Origin: JAZNLR01 sp045579195
GTDB taxonomy: Bacteria; Bacillota; Clostridia; Christensenellales; CAMQZB01
Reading direction: 5' to 3'
Assembly (NCBI GenBank): GCA_045579195.1
Contig: JAZNLR010000006.1
Location: 1-14,333, forward strand
Length of the DNA: 14,333 nt
The notes under the pieces were generated by a model, which was given only the letters and a program-made list of their open reading frames with translations, had not been told where the DNA came from and did not search any database. Below, in pieces: positions 1 through 7,100 of the stretch. The position numbers and the translations under genes are program-made. Every line of letters starts with the position of its first letter. The stretch's first letter is position 1.

Positions 1-706
1 GTGCGAGTTCTTTCAACTTCTCGGTTGCAGAGACAACCTTGTCAACAAATGCGTGCTTTGCGCTTCTCTTCGTGGAGAAAGAGAGCATTGCAACGCGCGG
101 CTCGATGCCTGCGATCGACTTTGCACTGTTTGCAGATGCAATTGCGATTGCAGCAAGCTGGTCATCCGTCGGATCAATATTTACAGCGCAATCACCAAAG
201 ACGAAGACATCGCTCTCGCGATATACACAGTTTTCAGGCATACACATAATGAAGCAGCTGGAAACAGTAGAAATTCCGGGAGCAGTCTTGATAATCTGAA
301 GCGCAGGACGAAGGGTGTTTCCCGTCGAGTTAATTGCACCGGCGACCATACCGTCTGCATCCCCTGCCTTGATCATCAATGTCGCAAAATAAAGAGGATC
401 TTGAGCAATCTTATTTGCCTCTTCCTCGGTCATTCCTTTTGCCTTTCTCAACTCATAGAGAATGGAAGCATATTTCGGAAGGTCAGCAGAGGTCTTCGGA
501 TCGATAACATTAACACCGTCCAAATTGACGTCCGGGCACTTTTCGCGAATCACGTTGATATCGCCGAGAATCGTTACCTTTGCAATCTTTTCCTTGACAA
601 TGATTTCAGAAGCACGGATGATTCTCTCTTCCTCACCTTCTGCAAGAACAACGTGTTTGCCGGCTTGTCTTGCTTTTTCTTTAATTTCTTCCATTAACTT
701 TGACAT
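1..706 (-). CDS. pta: Phosphate acetyltransferase, N-terminal part (cut by the window edge)
   Basis: Phosphate acetyltransferase interconverts acetyl-CoA plus phosphate and acetyl phosphate plus CoA; with acetate kinase it makes ATP from acetyl-CoA in the cytoplasm. I translated the minus strand from the ATG at 706-704, which is preceded by AAGGAGAG about 8 bases upstream. The 235 visible residues begin MSKLMEEIKEKARQAG and run without a stop to the window edge. Family landmarks include the early VVLAEGEEERI segment, a DGMVAGAINSTGNTLRP segment around residues 119-135, a VFGDCAIN segment and an IEPRVAMLSFST segment, all typical of the PTA/PTB fold. The C-terminal roughly one third is outside the window. 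It is divergent from tmcAL. A butyryltransferase (Ptb) is the main alternative, but the segment matches look like acetyl-specific Pta. Confidence 0.93.
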   Translation of the reverse strand, partial: MSKLMEEIKEKARQAGKHVVLAEGEEERIIRASEIIVKEKIAKVTILGDINVIREKCPDVNLDGVNVIDPKTSADLPKYASILYELRKAKGMTEEEANKIAQDPLYFATLMIKAGDADGMVAGAINSTGNTLRPALQIIKTAPGISTVSSCFIMCMPENCVYRESDVFVFGDCAVNIDPTDDQLAAIAIASANSAKSIAGIEPRVAMLSFSTKRSAKHAFVDKVVSATEKLKELA

Positions 707-880
707 AATCACACTCTCCTTAGAAAAAATACTGATTAAAATACTTTCATCTTGCAAAAAATGCTTTCTTTTTTTTCACCTATGATATAAACTAGAGGAA
801 GAAAACATTTGCAAGCCGTAAATATCCTTGTAGATTATAATACTATTTTCAAAAAAAGTAAAGGTAAACAAAAGGCAAAT
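707..880. promoter_or_regulatory. Divergent intergenic region between pta and tmcAL
   Basis: This 174-base AT-rich stretch holds the upstream signals of two divergent genes and no ORF that I can support. On the plus strand there is a perfect TATAAT at 836-841, 39 bases before the tmcAL start. A TTGCAA at 809-814 lies 21 bases before it, which is too long a spacer for a textbook -35. A second AT-rich TATGATATAA lies at 781-790. On the minus strand, AAGGAGAG ahead of the pta ATG is clear, but no convincing -35/-10 pair could be picked from the AT-rich sequence. No riboswitch-like structure was recognised. Confidence 0.5.
836..841 (+). promoter_or_regulatory. Candidate -10 element for tmcAL
   Basis: A perfect TATAAT matches the sigma-A -10 consensus and would place transcription start near 848, giving a leader of about 33 bases before the ATG at 881. 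No good -35 sits 16-18 bases upstream (the closest match, TTGCAA at 809-814, is 21 bases away), so the call rests on one hexamer in AT-rich sequence. Confidence 0.3.
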
Positions 881-2065
881 ATGAAAATTTCCGCAATAAT
901 CTCAGAATATAATCCTTTTCACAGCGGGCATGCATACCATATTGAAGAGACACGCAAAAAAACAAAGTGCGATGCTGTGATTGCCATTATGAGCGGAAAT
1001 TTCGTTCAACGTGGCGAACCTGCCATCGCTGATAAATTCACGCGCGCAAAATGGGCCGTCAATCACGGAGTTGATGCCGTTTTGGAATTGCCAACTGTTT
1101 TTGCCTGCTCAAGCGCCGAGATCTTTGCGGAGGGTGCAATTCGCATTCTCTCCCAAATCCCTTCAGTCACTCACCTTTCTTTTGGATGTGAAACGCCTGA
1201 TATTTTTAAATTGCAAACGCTTGCATCTGCCCTTTCAAATCCCTCAACAGACCTTCGCAGTGCTTTCAACGACGCCTCTTCCAAAGGGAATTCTTTTCCA
1301 AAAGCACAGGCCCTTGCCGTCGAACAAGTGCTTGGGAAAGAATTTTACGACTTGTTGAGTACGCCGAACAACACCCTCGCCATCACATATCTTACTGCTC
1401 TTGAGAAAATCGGTTCACACATTCACCCGTGTGCAATCGAACGAAAAGGAGCAAGCTATCACGAAACAGAGTTGAATTTTGAACATCCATCCGCAACGGC
1501 ACTTCGCATTGCAATTGAAAACGGAACGTTGCAAAAAGGGATGCTTTTTCAAGACGTTTTTGAAGATTTGACCGATTTTACTACTTTTAACGATGAAAAA
1601 CTGCAAAATATAGTACTCTATCTTCTTCGTTTGCGTTCAATTTCCGAGCTTTCTTCCATCAATGATGTCACAGAAGGTCTTGAAAACCGATTGAAGACTT
1701 GCGCAGAAAAGAACTTAACTTTAAGCGACACGCTTTCAGCTTGCAAAACCAAACGGTACACTATGGCACGTCTAAAACGAATCTTGATGAACGTTCTTTT
1801 AAATATCACAAAAGAGGATGCAAAGGATGCACTTGCAAACGCGAGATATGCTCACGTTCTTGCAGTTTCAAACAGAACGCCTTCCATCTTGAGTGAGCTT
1901 GCCAAAACACTCCCCTTGATCACGAAGAAAGCCGACTTTGATCATCTTACATCCACACCTGCGGCGCGCTCTTTGCAGATCGATCTTAGAGGAAGCAAAG
2001 CATATGCTTCAATTTCAAACACCGATCCACTTCTTGACTTCAAAAAGCCGCTTCAAATCATTTAA
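881..2065 (+). CDS. tmcAL: tRNA(Met) cytidine acetate ligase TmcAL (YlbM family)
   Basis: TmcAL uses ATP and acetate to make acetyl-AMP and transfers the acetyl group to the wobble cytidine (C34) of elongator tRNA-Met, giving ac4C, which helps AUG decoding. The product is 394 residues, close to the family length of about 400. The nucleotidyltransferase-like HxGH motif is at residues 14-17 within EYNPFHSGH, followed by MSGNFVQRGEPA at 37-48 and the KFTRAKWA segment, all hallmarks of the family. The reading frame opens 24 codons earlier at 809, but I chose the ATG at 881 because homologues begin at this MKISAIISEYNP segment. A weak AAAAGG lies about 5 bases before it. It is divergent from pta, followed by a hairpin terminator, and then by ylbJ, a neighbour in the same ylb region of Bacillus subtilis. 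Confidence 0.92.
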   Translation: MKISAIISEYNPFHSGHAYHIEETRKKTKCDAVIAIMSGNFVQRGEPAIADKFTRAKWAVNHGVDAVLELPTVFACSSAEIFAEGAIRILSQIPSVTHLSFGCETPDIFKLQTLASALSNPSTDLRSAFNDASSKGNSFPKAQALAVEQVLGKEFYDLLSTPNNTLAITYLTALEKIGSHIHPCAIERKGASYHETELNFEHPSATALRIAIENGTLQKGMLFQDVFEDLTDFTTFNDEKLQNIVLYLLRLRSISELSSINDVTEGLENRLKTCAEKNLTLSDTLSACKTKRYTMARLKRILMNVLLNITKEDAKDALANARYAHVLAVSNRTPSILSELAKTLPLITKKADFDHLTSTPAARSLQIDLRGSKAYASISNTDPLLDFKKPLQII

Positions 2066-2078
2066 TTTAAGTCTAATC

Positions 2079-2124
2079 AAACCTTTCTCTTCATATCTTT
2101 CAGTATGAAAAGAAAGGTTTTTTT
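2079..2124 (+). terminator. Intrinsic terminator of tmcAL, running into the ylbJ start
   Basis: The left arm at 2079-2095 and right arm at 2104-2120 pair at 16 of 17 positions (one mismatch, 2089 against 2110) around an 8-base loop at 2096-2103. The right arm merges into a run of seven T at 2118-2124. This is the layout of a rho-independent terminator for a plus-strand transcript, 13 bases after the tmcAL stop. The right arm contains the annotated ATG of ylbJ (2105-2107), and the T run encodes its sixth and seventh codons. The stem is AT-rich, so its strength in the cell is uncertain. Confidence 0.75.
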
Positions 2125-3061
2125 ATCGCTCTTAGCGCTGTTTTCAATCATTCTCTTTTTGTTTGATCCGAAATTTTATATGTCGTCATTTTTGAACGGC
2201 ATTCTCCTTTGGGCAAACTGCGTATTACCCTCCCTCTTTCCGTTTTTCATTTTTTCGGGCATCCTTACTGCATCCGGAAGCATCCTGACGCTCTCCAACA
2301 CAGTTGGAAAGCCTTTTTCACGTCTTTTTAAGCTTCCAAAGCTTGGTGCATATGTCTTTCTTCTAAGTATTTTTTCAGGCTATCCGGTTGGCGCAAGGAC
2401 GATTTCTGAATTACACGAACAGAAGCTCATTTCCGACGATGAGGCCTCAAAGCTATGCGCGATCTGTTCGACTTCAGGCCCTATTTTCATTGTTGGAAGC
2501 GTTGGAGGCGCGATGTTTTCAAACGTGCGATTTGGATGGCTTCTCTTTTTTGTTCACGCATTCGCCGCTCTCTTCAATGGGCTTCTTTTTCGAAGAATTC
2601 CAACGCAAAATACAACCACTTCTTTTATTCTAAATAAAGAAGAGCCACGTTTTTCAGACGTGATTTTTCGCGCTTCCTCTGCAATCATCAACGTGGGAGC
2701 TTATGTTGCGCTCTTTTCACTTTTTAATGATATGTTGGCAAAGACAAACATTCTTTCAATTGCAATTTCACTTTTCAAATCCATCTTTCCCTTTCTCGAA
2801 GGCACACAAATTTCTGCGTTTTTATTTGGTATCATTGAATTGACGCGCGGCTGTTCAGAAATATCAAAACTTGGAGTTTCACCCGTGACGTTCATTCTCA
2901 CTTCTGCTCTTCTTGGTTTTGGTGGAATTTCAATCAATCTTCAATGCCTTTCTTTTTTAGAACGTGCAAACGTAAAAAAATCGTCCTATCTGCTCATGAA
3001 AGCATCCCAGACGATCTTTTCCCTTGTTATTGCAGCGATCTTTTCAGTTTTCCTATTTTAA
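2105..3061 (+). CDS. ylbJ: YlbJ-like sporulation integral membrane protein (nucleoside-recognition/Gate fold)
   Basis: The 318-residue product is very hydrophobic, with roughly eight membrane segments starting at residues 4-20. Family landmarks are SGYPVGAR at 91-98, STSGPIFIVGSVG at 122-134, ELTRGC at 245-250 and GFGGISINLQ at 271-280, which are typical of YlbJ and related Gate-domain proteins. In Bacillus, YlbJ is made in the mother cell during sporulation and is needed for proper spore cortex; the transported substrate is not known. Its place just after tmcAL fits the ylb cluster. The start is odd: no Shine-Dalgarno sequence precedes the ATG at 2105, and that ATG sits inside the tmcAL terminator stem. 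The next in-frame ATG (2180) also lacks one and would remove the first membrane segment. The last four bases overlap pheA tail to tail. A general nucleoside transporter-like role is the alternative. Confidence 0.82.
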   Translation: MKRKVFLSLLALFSIILFLFDPKFYMSSFLNGILLWANCVLPSLFPFFIFSGILTASGSILTLSNTVGKPFSRLFKLPKLGAYVFLLSIFSGYPVGARTISELHEQKLISDDEASKLCAICSTSGPIFIVGSVGGAMFSNVRFGWLLFFVHAFAALFNGLLFRRIPTQNTTTSFILNKEEPRFSDVIFRASSAIINVGAYVALFSLFNDMLAKTNILSIAISLFKSIFPFLEGTQISAFLFGIIELTRGCSEISKLGVSPVTFILTSALLGFGGISINLQCLSFLERANVKKSSYLLMKASQTIFSLVIAAIFSVFLF

Positions 3062-3843
3062 TACGCTCCGATAAATTTAAAAAATGAAGAATGTTCTTTT
3101 AATTCTTCGATTGCAGCCTTTGAGTTTTCCTCCATGCAATCCCCTTCCACATCTACTAGAAAGTTATAACGTCCATATTCCGACTTCTTCGGTCTTGATT
3201 CAATCTTTGTCAAGTTCAAGTCATACTTTTCAAAGATGTTAAGTGCACGCAAAAGTCCACCGGGTCGATTTTCGATCTCGAAGATAACGGAAAACTTTTT
3301 TGTTCCGCTCACTGGATGAAACGCGTTCCGTGCGAGGAAAAATCGCGTTGCATTCTGCGCATAATCCATAATGTCAACAGGCCACATCTTCAAACTTGAC
3401 GTCACTTGCTCTCCTGCAATCGCAACCGAATTCATGTCTGTCACTTTGGAAATTGCAGAGGAAGTGCTGTTTGTAAAATGTACGGTTGCACGAGGAAAAT
3501 TCTCCTCAATGAAATGGCGACATTGCGCAGCAGCCTGAGCATGTGTATAAACATCGGTCACGTCTTCCCACTTTATTCCCTCAAGAGAATAAAGCCGATG
3601 ACAGATGGGCAACAACAATTCCTTCTCAACAAAGAGATTCACCTCGTTTGTCAAAAGGTCAATGCATTCACTCACCGCACCCTCAACGGAATTTTCAATC
3701 GGAAAAACGATTGCATCAACTTCTCCGTTGTGGCAAGCATACATCAAATCTCTGAAATTTTTAAACGGCACCAGCTCATCATCTGTAAGCTTTCGCGCAG
3801 CAACCGATGAATAGCTTCCGTCGGGGCCCAAATAACCTGTCAT
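3058..3843 (-). CDS. pheA: Prephenate dehydratase with C-terminal ACT domain
   Basis: The enzyme converts prephenate to phenylpyruvate, the last step before transamination to phenylalanine. The 261 residues hold a dehydratase domain (about 1-175) and an ACT domain (about 184-256). Landmarks are YLGPDGSYS near the N-terminus, PIENS at 48-52, the catalytic TRF triad at 166-168, and the phenylalanine-sensing ESRP motif at 215-218, preceded by a PGGLLRAL segment. Feedback inhibition by phenylalanine is therefore expected. There is no chorismate mutase domain, so that activity must come from another gene. I chose the ATG at 3843, one base after the DAHP synthase stop with GGAGA about 9 bases upstream; a TTG at 3861 in the same frame is less likely. 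It is the last gene of the twelve-gene train and overlaps ylbJ by 4 bases tail to tail. Confidence 0.95.
   Translation of the reverse strand: MTGYLGPDGSYSSVAARKLTDDELVPFKNFRDLMYACHNGEVDAIVFPIENSVEGAVSECIDLLTNEVNLFVEKELLLPICHRLYSLEGIKWEDVTDVYTHAQAAAQCRHFIEENFPRATVHFTNSTSSAISKVTDMNSVAIAGEQVTSSLKMWPVDIMDYAQNATRFFLARNAFHPVSGTKKFSVIFEIENRPGGLLRALNIFEKYDLNLTKIESRPKKSEYGRYNFLVDVEGDCMEENSKAAIEELKEHSSFFKFIGAY
3079..3108 (-). terminator. Weak candidate terminator inside the 3' end of pheA
   Basis: On the minus strand a 7-base stem (arms at 3102-3108 and 3086-3092, 9-base loop) is followed by one A and six T (3084-3079). It lies inside the last codons of pheA, just before its stop. The stem is short and AT-rich, so this may be chance. 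It is recorded because the overlapping convergent genes leave no intergenic room for a terminator. Confidence 0.3.
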
Positions 3844-3844
3844 T

Positions 3845-4867
3845 TTACCATTTCTCCGCAACCGTATAGATCAAGTTTTCAGTATCTTCCCAACCGATAC
3901 AAGGGTCAGTGATAGACTGGCCAAACACCGTATTTGTTTTCTGGGCGCCTTCAACAAGGTAACTTTCGATCATAAATCCTTTTAGAACTTTTTTGATTTC
4001 AGGTTCATAAGAGGCACTCAAAAGAACATCATTGACGATTCGAATTTGCTCTTTATAACGCTTTCCAGAGTTTGAATGATTAGAGTCAATGATTACTGCA
4101 GGATTCTTCAATGCAGCACCCTGATATAACTCGATAAGCTCCATCAAATCCTCGTAATGATAGTTAGAACAGCTCTTTCCATTCTTGTCTTCCGAACCGC
4201 GCAAAACTGCGTGCGCATATTCATTTCCAGACGTCTTCACCTGGAACTGGTGATACTTAAAGACCTGACTGCTTTGTGTTGCATAAATCGAATTGATTTG
4301 AGACAACAAACTTCCGCTCATAGGATTTTTCATTCCAACGGGGATATCGATTCCACTGCAGACAAGACGATGCTGTTGATCTTCAACAGAACGTGCGCCC
4401 ACCGCAACGTAGGACAAGAGATCTTCAACGTAGGCATAGTTTTCAGGATAGAGCATCTCATCTGCGGCGGTCAATCCAGAGCATTCAACTGCGTGAATGT
4501 GCATTTTTCGAAGCTCATAAATGCCCTTTTGGATGTTAGGATCTTTGTCCGGATCGGGTTGTGAAAAAATACCTTTATACCCAACGCCTTTCGTTCTTGG
4601 TTTATTTGTGTAAATACGCGGAACAAGAACGATCTTGTCCTGCACGCGCTCTTGAATTTTTCCCAAACGCGAAACGTACTCAACAACGGCATCCGGGTCA
4701 TGCGCGGAGCAAGGACCGATAATTAGCATCAAACGTGCGTCTCGACCAGCAATGATGTCTTTTAAAGTCTTATCGCGCTGCGCTTTAATTTCCGCCAAAG
4801 CCTTCGGGAAAGCAACTTCTTGTAAGATTTCTTCAGGGTCAGCAACTTTCAGCAATTTTTCAAACAT
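3845..4867 (-). CDS. aroF: 3-deoxy-7-phosphoheptulonate (DAHP) synthase, class I alpha
   Basis: This enzyme condenses phosphoenolpyruvate and erythrose 4-phosphate, the first committed step of the shikimate pathway. At 340 residues it has the length of the AroF/AroG/AroH type. Landmarks are GPCSAHD at 51-57 (metal-binding Cys53), the phosphate-binding KPRT at 89-92, a His at 264 in DSNHSNSGK, a Glu at 301 in FMIESYLVEG and an Asp at 321 in SITDPCIGWEDTE, matching the Cys, His, Glu and Asp metal ligands of the family. The ATG at 4867 has AGAAGG 6 bases upstream. It is 12 bases after coaD and 1 base before pheA, so these two aromatic genes are probably co-translated. Which amino acid inhibits it cannot be read from sequence, so the choice of aroF over aroG is only nominal. 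Confidence 0.95.
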   Translation of the reverse strand: MFEKLLKVADPEEILQEVAFPKALAEIKAQRDKTLKDIIAGRDARLMLIIGPCSAHDPDAVVEYVSRLGKIQERVQDKIVLVPRIYTNKPRTKGVGYKGIFSQPDPDKDPNIQKGIYELRKMHIHAVECSGLTAADEMLYPENYAYVEDLLSYVAVGARSVEDQQHRLVCSGIDIPVGMKNPMSGSLLSQINSIYATQSSQVFKYHQFQVKTSGNEYAHAVLRGSEDKNGKSCSNYHYEDLMELIELYQGAALKNPAVIIDSNHSNSGKRYKEQIRIVNDVLLSASYEPEIKKVLKGFMIESYLVEGAQKTNTVFGQSITDPCIGWEDTENLIYTVAEKW

Positions 4868-4879
4868 AGTTTACCTTCT

Positions 4880-5371
4880 TTATCGCAATTTCTTTTCTAA
4901 ATAGATTCTTTGAATTTCTTCTTTTGCGCCATCGGGAACAAACTCAGTCAAATCCCCGTGATATTGCAAAAGTTCACGAACGATTTTGGAGCTGATGTGC
5001 ATCTTGTCAGGATTCGTCGTAAGCATGACAACCTCAATTTCAGGATACAAGCTTTTGTTGACAGCACTGATATACGTTTCATATTCAAAATCAGTCGAAT
5101 TTCTCAGTCCGCGTATTACCGTGGTGCACTTTTTTTTACGGCAAAAATCAACCAACAATCCATCAAACTCTTCGATCTCAACATTCGGGTCCTCACCGAT
5201 TGCAAGCTTTAAAAATGCGACTCTTTCAGCAAAATCAAACATGGACTGTTTGCTGTTGTTTTTTAAAATCGCAACAGTTACACGCCCAAAAATCTTAACA
5301 GCACGTTTAATGATATCAACGTGTCCTTTTGTGACGGGATCAAAGCTTCCCGGGAAAATACACTTTGTCAT
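4880..5371 (-). CDS. coaD: Phosphopantetheine adenylyltransferase
   Basis: CoaD transfers AMP from ATP to 4'-phosphopantetheine, giving dephospho-CoA, the penultimate step of coenzyme A synthesis. The 163 residues match the usual length of about 160. The nucleotidyltransferase HxGH signature appears in the CoaD form TKGH at 14-17 within FPGSFDPVTKGH; RGLRNSTDFEYE (87-98) and ISSKIVRELL (126-135) are the other family motifs. The ATG at 5371 overlaps the rsmD stop as ATGA, so the two are probably translationally coupled; an AGGAGA lies 9 bases upstream. The rsmD-coaD pair is widely conserved in bacteria. In this operon CoA supply is also relevant because PaaK and Ior both use CoA. Confidence 0.97.
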   Translation of the reverse strand: MTKCIFPGSFDPVTKGHVDIIKRAVKIFGRVTVAILKNNSKQSMFDFAERVAFLKLAIGEDPNVEIEEFDGLLVDFCRKKKCTTVIRGLRNSTDFEYETYISAVNKSLYPEIEVVMLTTNPDKMHISSKIVRELLQYHGDLTEFVPDGAKEEIQRIYLEKKLR

Positions 5372-5913
5372 ACCAATCGTCTCCTAAAGAATTCTAAAAC
5401 TGTCTTGCCGTATCTTCGCGAGTTAAAATGCTCCAATGTTTCAAACGAAAACGTAAACTTTTCATCTGCATCGTGTTCAAAGACAATCACGCCGTCTTCC
5501 GACAAATTGTCATTACTGTCCAGGATTTGCAAGGCTTCGATCCCAAGATTTTTATTATACGGAGGATCCAGAAAAATCAGGTCAAAGGCCCTTCCCTTTA
5601 ATCTACTCAGTGCAAACTTAGCAGGAACATTATAGAGCTCGACGTCTACATTCAAATGTTCCGCATTCTTTTTGATGATTGCACAGCTTTCCTTTGAAAT
5701 GTCACAAAGAACAGCGTGCTTTGCTCCACGACTTAAAGATTCAAACGAGAGATTTCCGGTTCCTGCAAACAAATCTAAAACAGTTGCATCAACAATCTGG
5801 AATTGCAGAATGGAAAACAGAGCCTCTTTTACTTTATCTGCCGTTGGGCGAATGCTTTCCCCTTGAAACTCAGAGAGCTTTCTTCCTCGAAATTTGCCAC
5901 CAACAATTCGCAA
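5368..5913 (-). CDS. rsmD: 16S rRNA (guanine966-N2)-methyltransferase RsmD
   Basis: RsmD methylates G966 of 16S rRNA in the small subunit using S-adenosylmethionine. The 181 residues begin RIVGGKFRGRKL, the family N-terminus, followed by RPTADKVKEALFSIL at 22-36, the SAM-binding DLFAGTGN at 47-54 and the catalytic DPPYN at 116-120. The start codon is TTG at 5913-5911, supported by GAGG at 5921-5924, a spacer of 7 bases and the position of the family N-terminus; there is no ATG close by. It follows the unknown membrane protein by 12 bases and overlaps coaD by 4 bases. Confidence 0.96.
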   Translation of the reverse strand: MRIVGGKFRGRKLSEFQGESIRPTADKVKEALFSILQFQIVDATVLDLFAGTGNLSFESLSRGAKHAVLCDISKESCAIIKKNAEHLNVDVELYNVPAKFALSRLKGRAFDLIFLDPPYNKNLGIEALQILDSNDNLSEDGVIVFEHDADEKFTFSFETLEHFNSRRYGKTVLEFFRRRLV

Positions 5914-5916
5914 AAT

Positions 5917-5924
5917 CTCACCTC
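5917..5924 (-). promoter_or_regulatory. Ribosome binding site fixing the TTG start of rsmD
   Basis: GAGGTGAG on the minus strand places GAGG 7 bases before the TTG at 5913. Since no ATG lies nearby and RsmD proteins start at this point, it decides in favour of the TTG codon. Confidence 0.75.
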
Positions 5925-5925
5925 G

Positions 5926-6534
5926 TTAACGAATAATTCCGTCTTTATGATAAAGCGCGGACTTTCTTTTGAACTCCATCTGACGCTTATCAAAGATATA
6001 ACCCGTCAAATGATATGTCAACCCAAATGTTACAATGTTCAACGGAAGCGCAATCAAAAGAATGTAAACTGACATTTCCGCATTCAAAATAAAGAACGGA
6101 AGAAAGTAAACGTTATATGCAAGCTTTGCAATTGCCGCGCTCCATGCACCGATTGCAGTTCCCGCGCAAAACACATAAATGAGAAGCAAAATGATCAACG
6201 GCAGACATACAAGAACGCCGCCAACATATCCCTTTATTGTACGGTACTCCTTTAAGCGCTTTTGCTTCGGAAGCATCTCTCCTCTCGACATACGAACGCG
6301 ATTATTGTTTAAAACGGTAAAATCAGCAACGGCCTGAGCACGAGCAATCAATCCGACCAAAGCAACGCTTGCCACCAAAACAACAAGAAGCAAAATAAAA
6401 CAAAGTAGCCAATGCCACTTTTCATTGAAAGAACCGATCACAAGCGACACCATGGAAAAAATCATAGTGAAGAGAAAGCAAAGAAATGAACTCTTAAAAA
6501 TTCCTGACCAGCCTTTCAAAACATCTAAAAACAT
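5926..6534 (-). CDS. Unknown membrane protein, about five membrane segments
   Basis: I do not recognise a family. The 202-residue product has hydrophobic stretches at about 17-36, 42-64, 104-128, 134-150 and 154-178. Between the second and third lies a polar, basic, probably cytoplasmic loop (about 67-103, rich in R and K), and the C-terminal tail of about 22 residues is also basic, which suggests both are inside. There is no signal peptide cleavage site, cysteine motif or catalytic motif that I can name. The ATG at 6534 is 2 bases after the stop of the folate gene, and its AAGGAAGG ribosome site lies inside that gene's last codons, so it is firmly part of the operon. Codon use looks like its neighbours. 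Function is not inferred. Confidence 0.75.
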   Translation of the reverse strand: MFLDVLKGWSGIFKSSFLCFLFTMIFSMVSLVIGSFNEKWHWLLCFILLLVVLVASVALVGLIARAQAVADFTVLNNNRVRMSRGEMLPKQKRLKEYRTIKGYVGGVLVCLPLIILLLIYVFCAGTAIGAWSAAIAKLAYNVYFLPFFILNAEMSVYILLIALPLNIVTFGLTYHLTGYIFDKRQMEFKRKSALYHKDGIIR

Positions 6535-6536
6535 AA

Positions 6537-7100
6537 TTACAATCCTTCCTTTTTCGAAATAAACCGCAGTTCCGTCAGGATGGCATCGACCCTCCTGTCG
6601 TGTGCTTCCATATTCACATTTTCACAAAGTTGAAACTCGTGGGCAAGTGCAATGCTGATGCCGTCAAATTCTGTCAAAAAACGGTCGTAAAAGCCTCCAC
6701 CCATGCCAAGGCGACCAAAGCTCTTGTCTACCGCAACACAGGGAAGAATCGCAACGTCAACCGCAGAAGGAGCAACAGCCCCCTCCTCCCTTTCAGGTTG
6801 CATAACGCCCATCGTTTGAACAAGCTTCATATCTTCTTCATATGGAACAATTAACATTTCTCCATCTTTGAGAAGCGGAACAAAAACGAGCTTGTCCCTT
6901 TTTAATAAATCAGAGATAATTCGCTTTGTCGATGCCTCTCTTCCAACCGAAAGATAGACGAAAAAAGTTTGTCCCAGCAAATATAACTCATTTTCTTGAT
7001 AAATTTGAAAACACTTTCTTTCATTTTCGTCAAGAGTTTCTTCTGAAATCATTGCTCGCAACGAACGAAAGTATTTTCGCATTTCTTTCTTTTCCATCAT
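6537..7100 (-). CDS. fau: 5-formyltetrahydrofolate cyclo-ligase
   Basis: This enzyme uses ATP to turn 5-formyl-THF into 5,10-methenyl-THF, returning an inhibitory storage folate to the one-carbon pool. The 187 residues match the family size. The signature GRLGMGGGFYDRFL at 129-142 is clear, an N-terminal KKEMRKYFRSLR basic segment contributes to ATP binding, and AHDRRVD near 167-172 is the usual C-terminal motif. There are two adjacent ATG codons, at 7100 and 7097; the first overlaps the alr stop as ATGA. I kept 7100, but the second is equally possible, with a one-residue difference. No strong Shine-Dalgarno sequence is visible, so translation is probably coupled to alr. The gene is also known as ygfA or MTHFS. 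Confidence 0.94.
   Translation of the reverse strand: MMEKKEMRKYFRSLRAMISEETLDENERKCFQIYQENELYLLGQTFFVYLSVGREASTKRIISDLLKRDKLVFVPLLKDGEMLIVPYEEDMKLVQTMGVMQPEREEGAVAPSAVDVAILPCVAVDKSFGRLGMGGGFYDRFLTEFDGISIALAHEFQLCENVNMEAHDRRVDAILTELRFISKKEGL

Noticed and set aside
53..697. Long plus-strand open frame of 214 codons over the left edge
   Set aside because: It is the antisense of pta. The minus-strand frame gives a clear phosphate acetyltransferase with a good ribosome site; the plus-strand product has no recognisable features.
781..790. TATGATATAA as a promoter -10 for tmcAL
   Set aside because: There is no -35-like hexamer 16-18 bases upstream, and the perfect TATAAT at 836-841 is a better placed candidate.
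809..880. 24-codon N-terminal extension of tmcAL
   Set aside because: The extension is not like the family, it runs through the TATAAT at 836-841, and homologues begin at the MKISAIISEYNP segment.
4157..4564. Plus-strand open frame of 135 codons opposite the DAHP synthase gene
   Set aside because: Antisense shadow of a strongly conserved enzyme, with no ribosome site worth naming.
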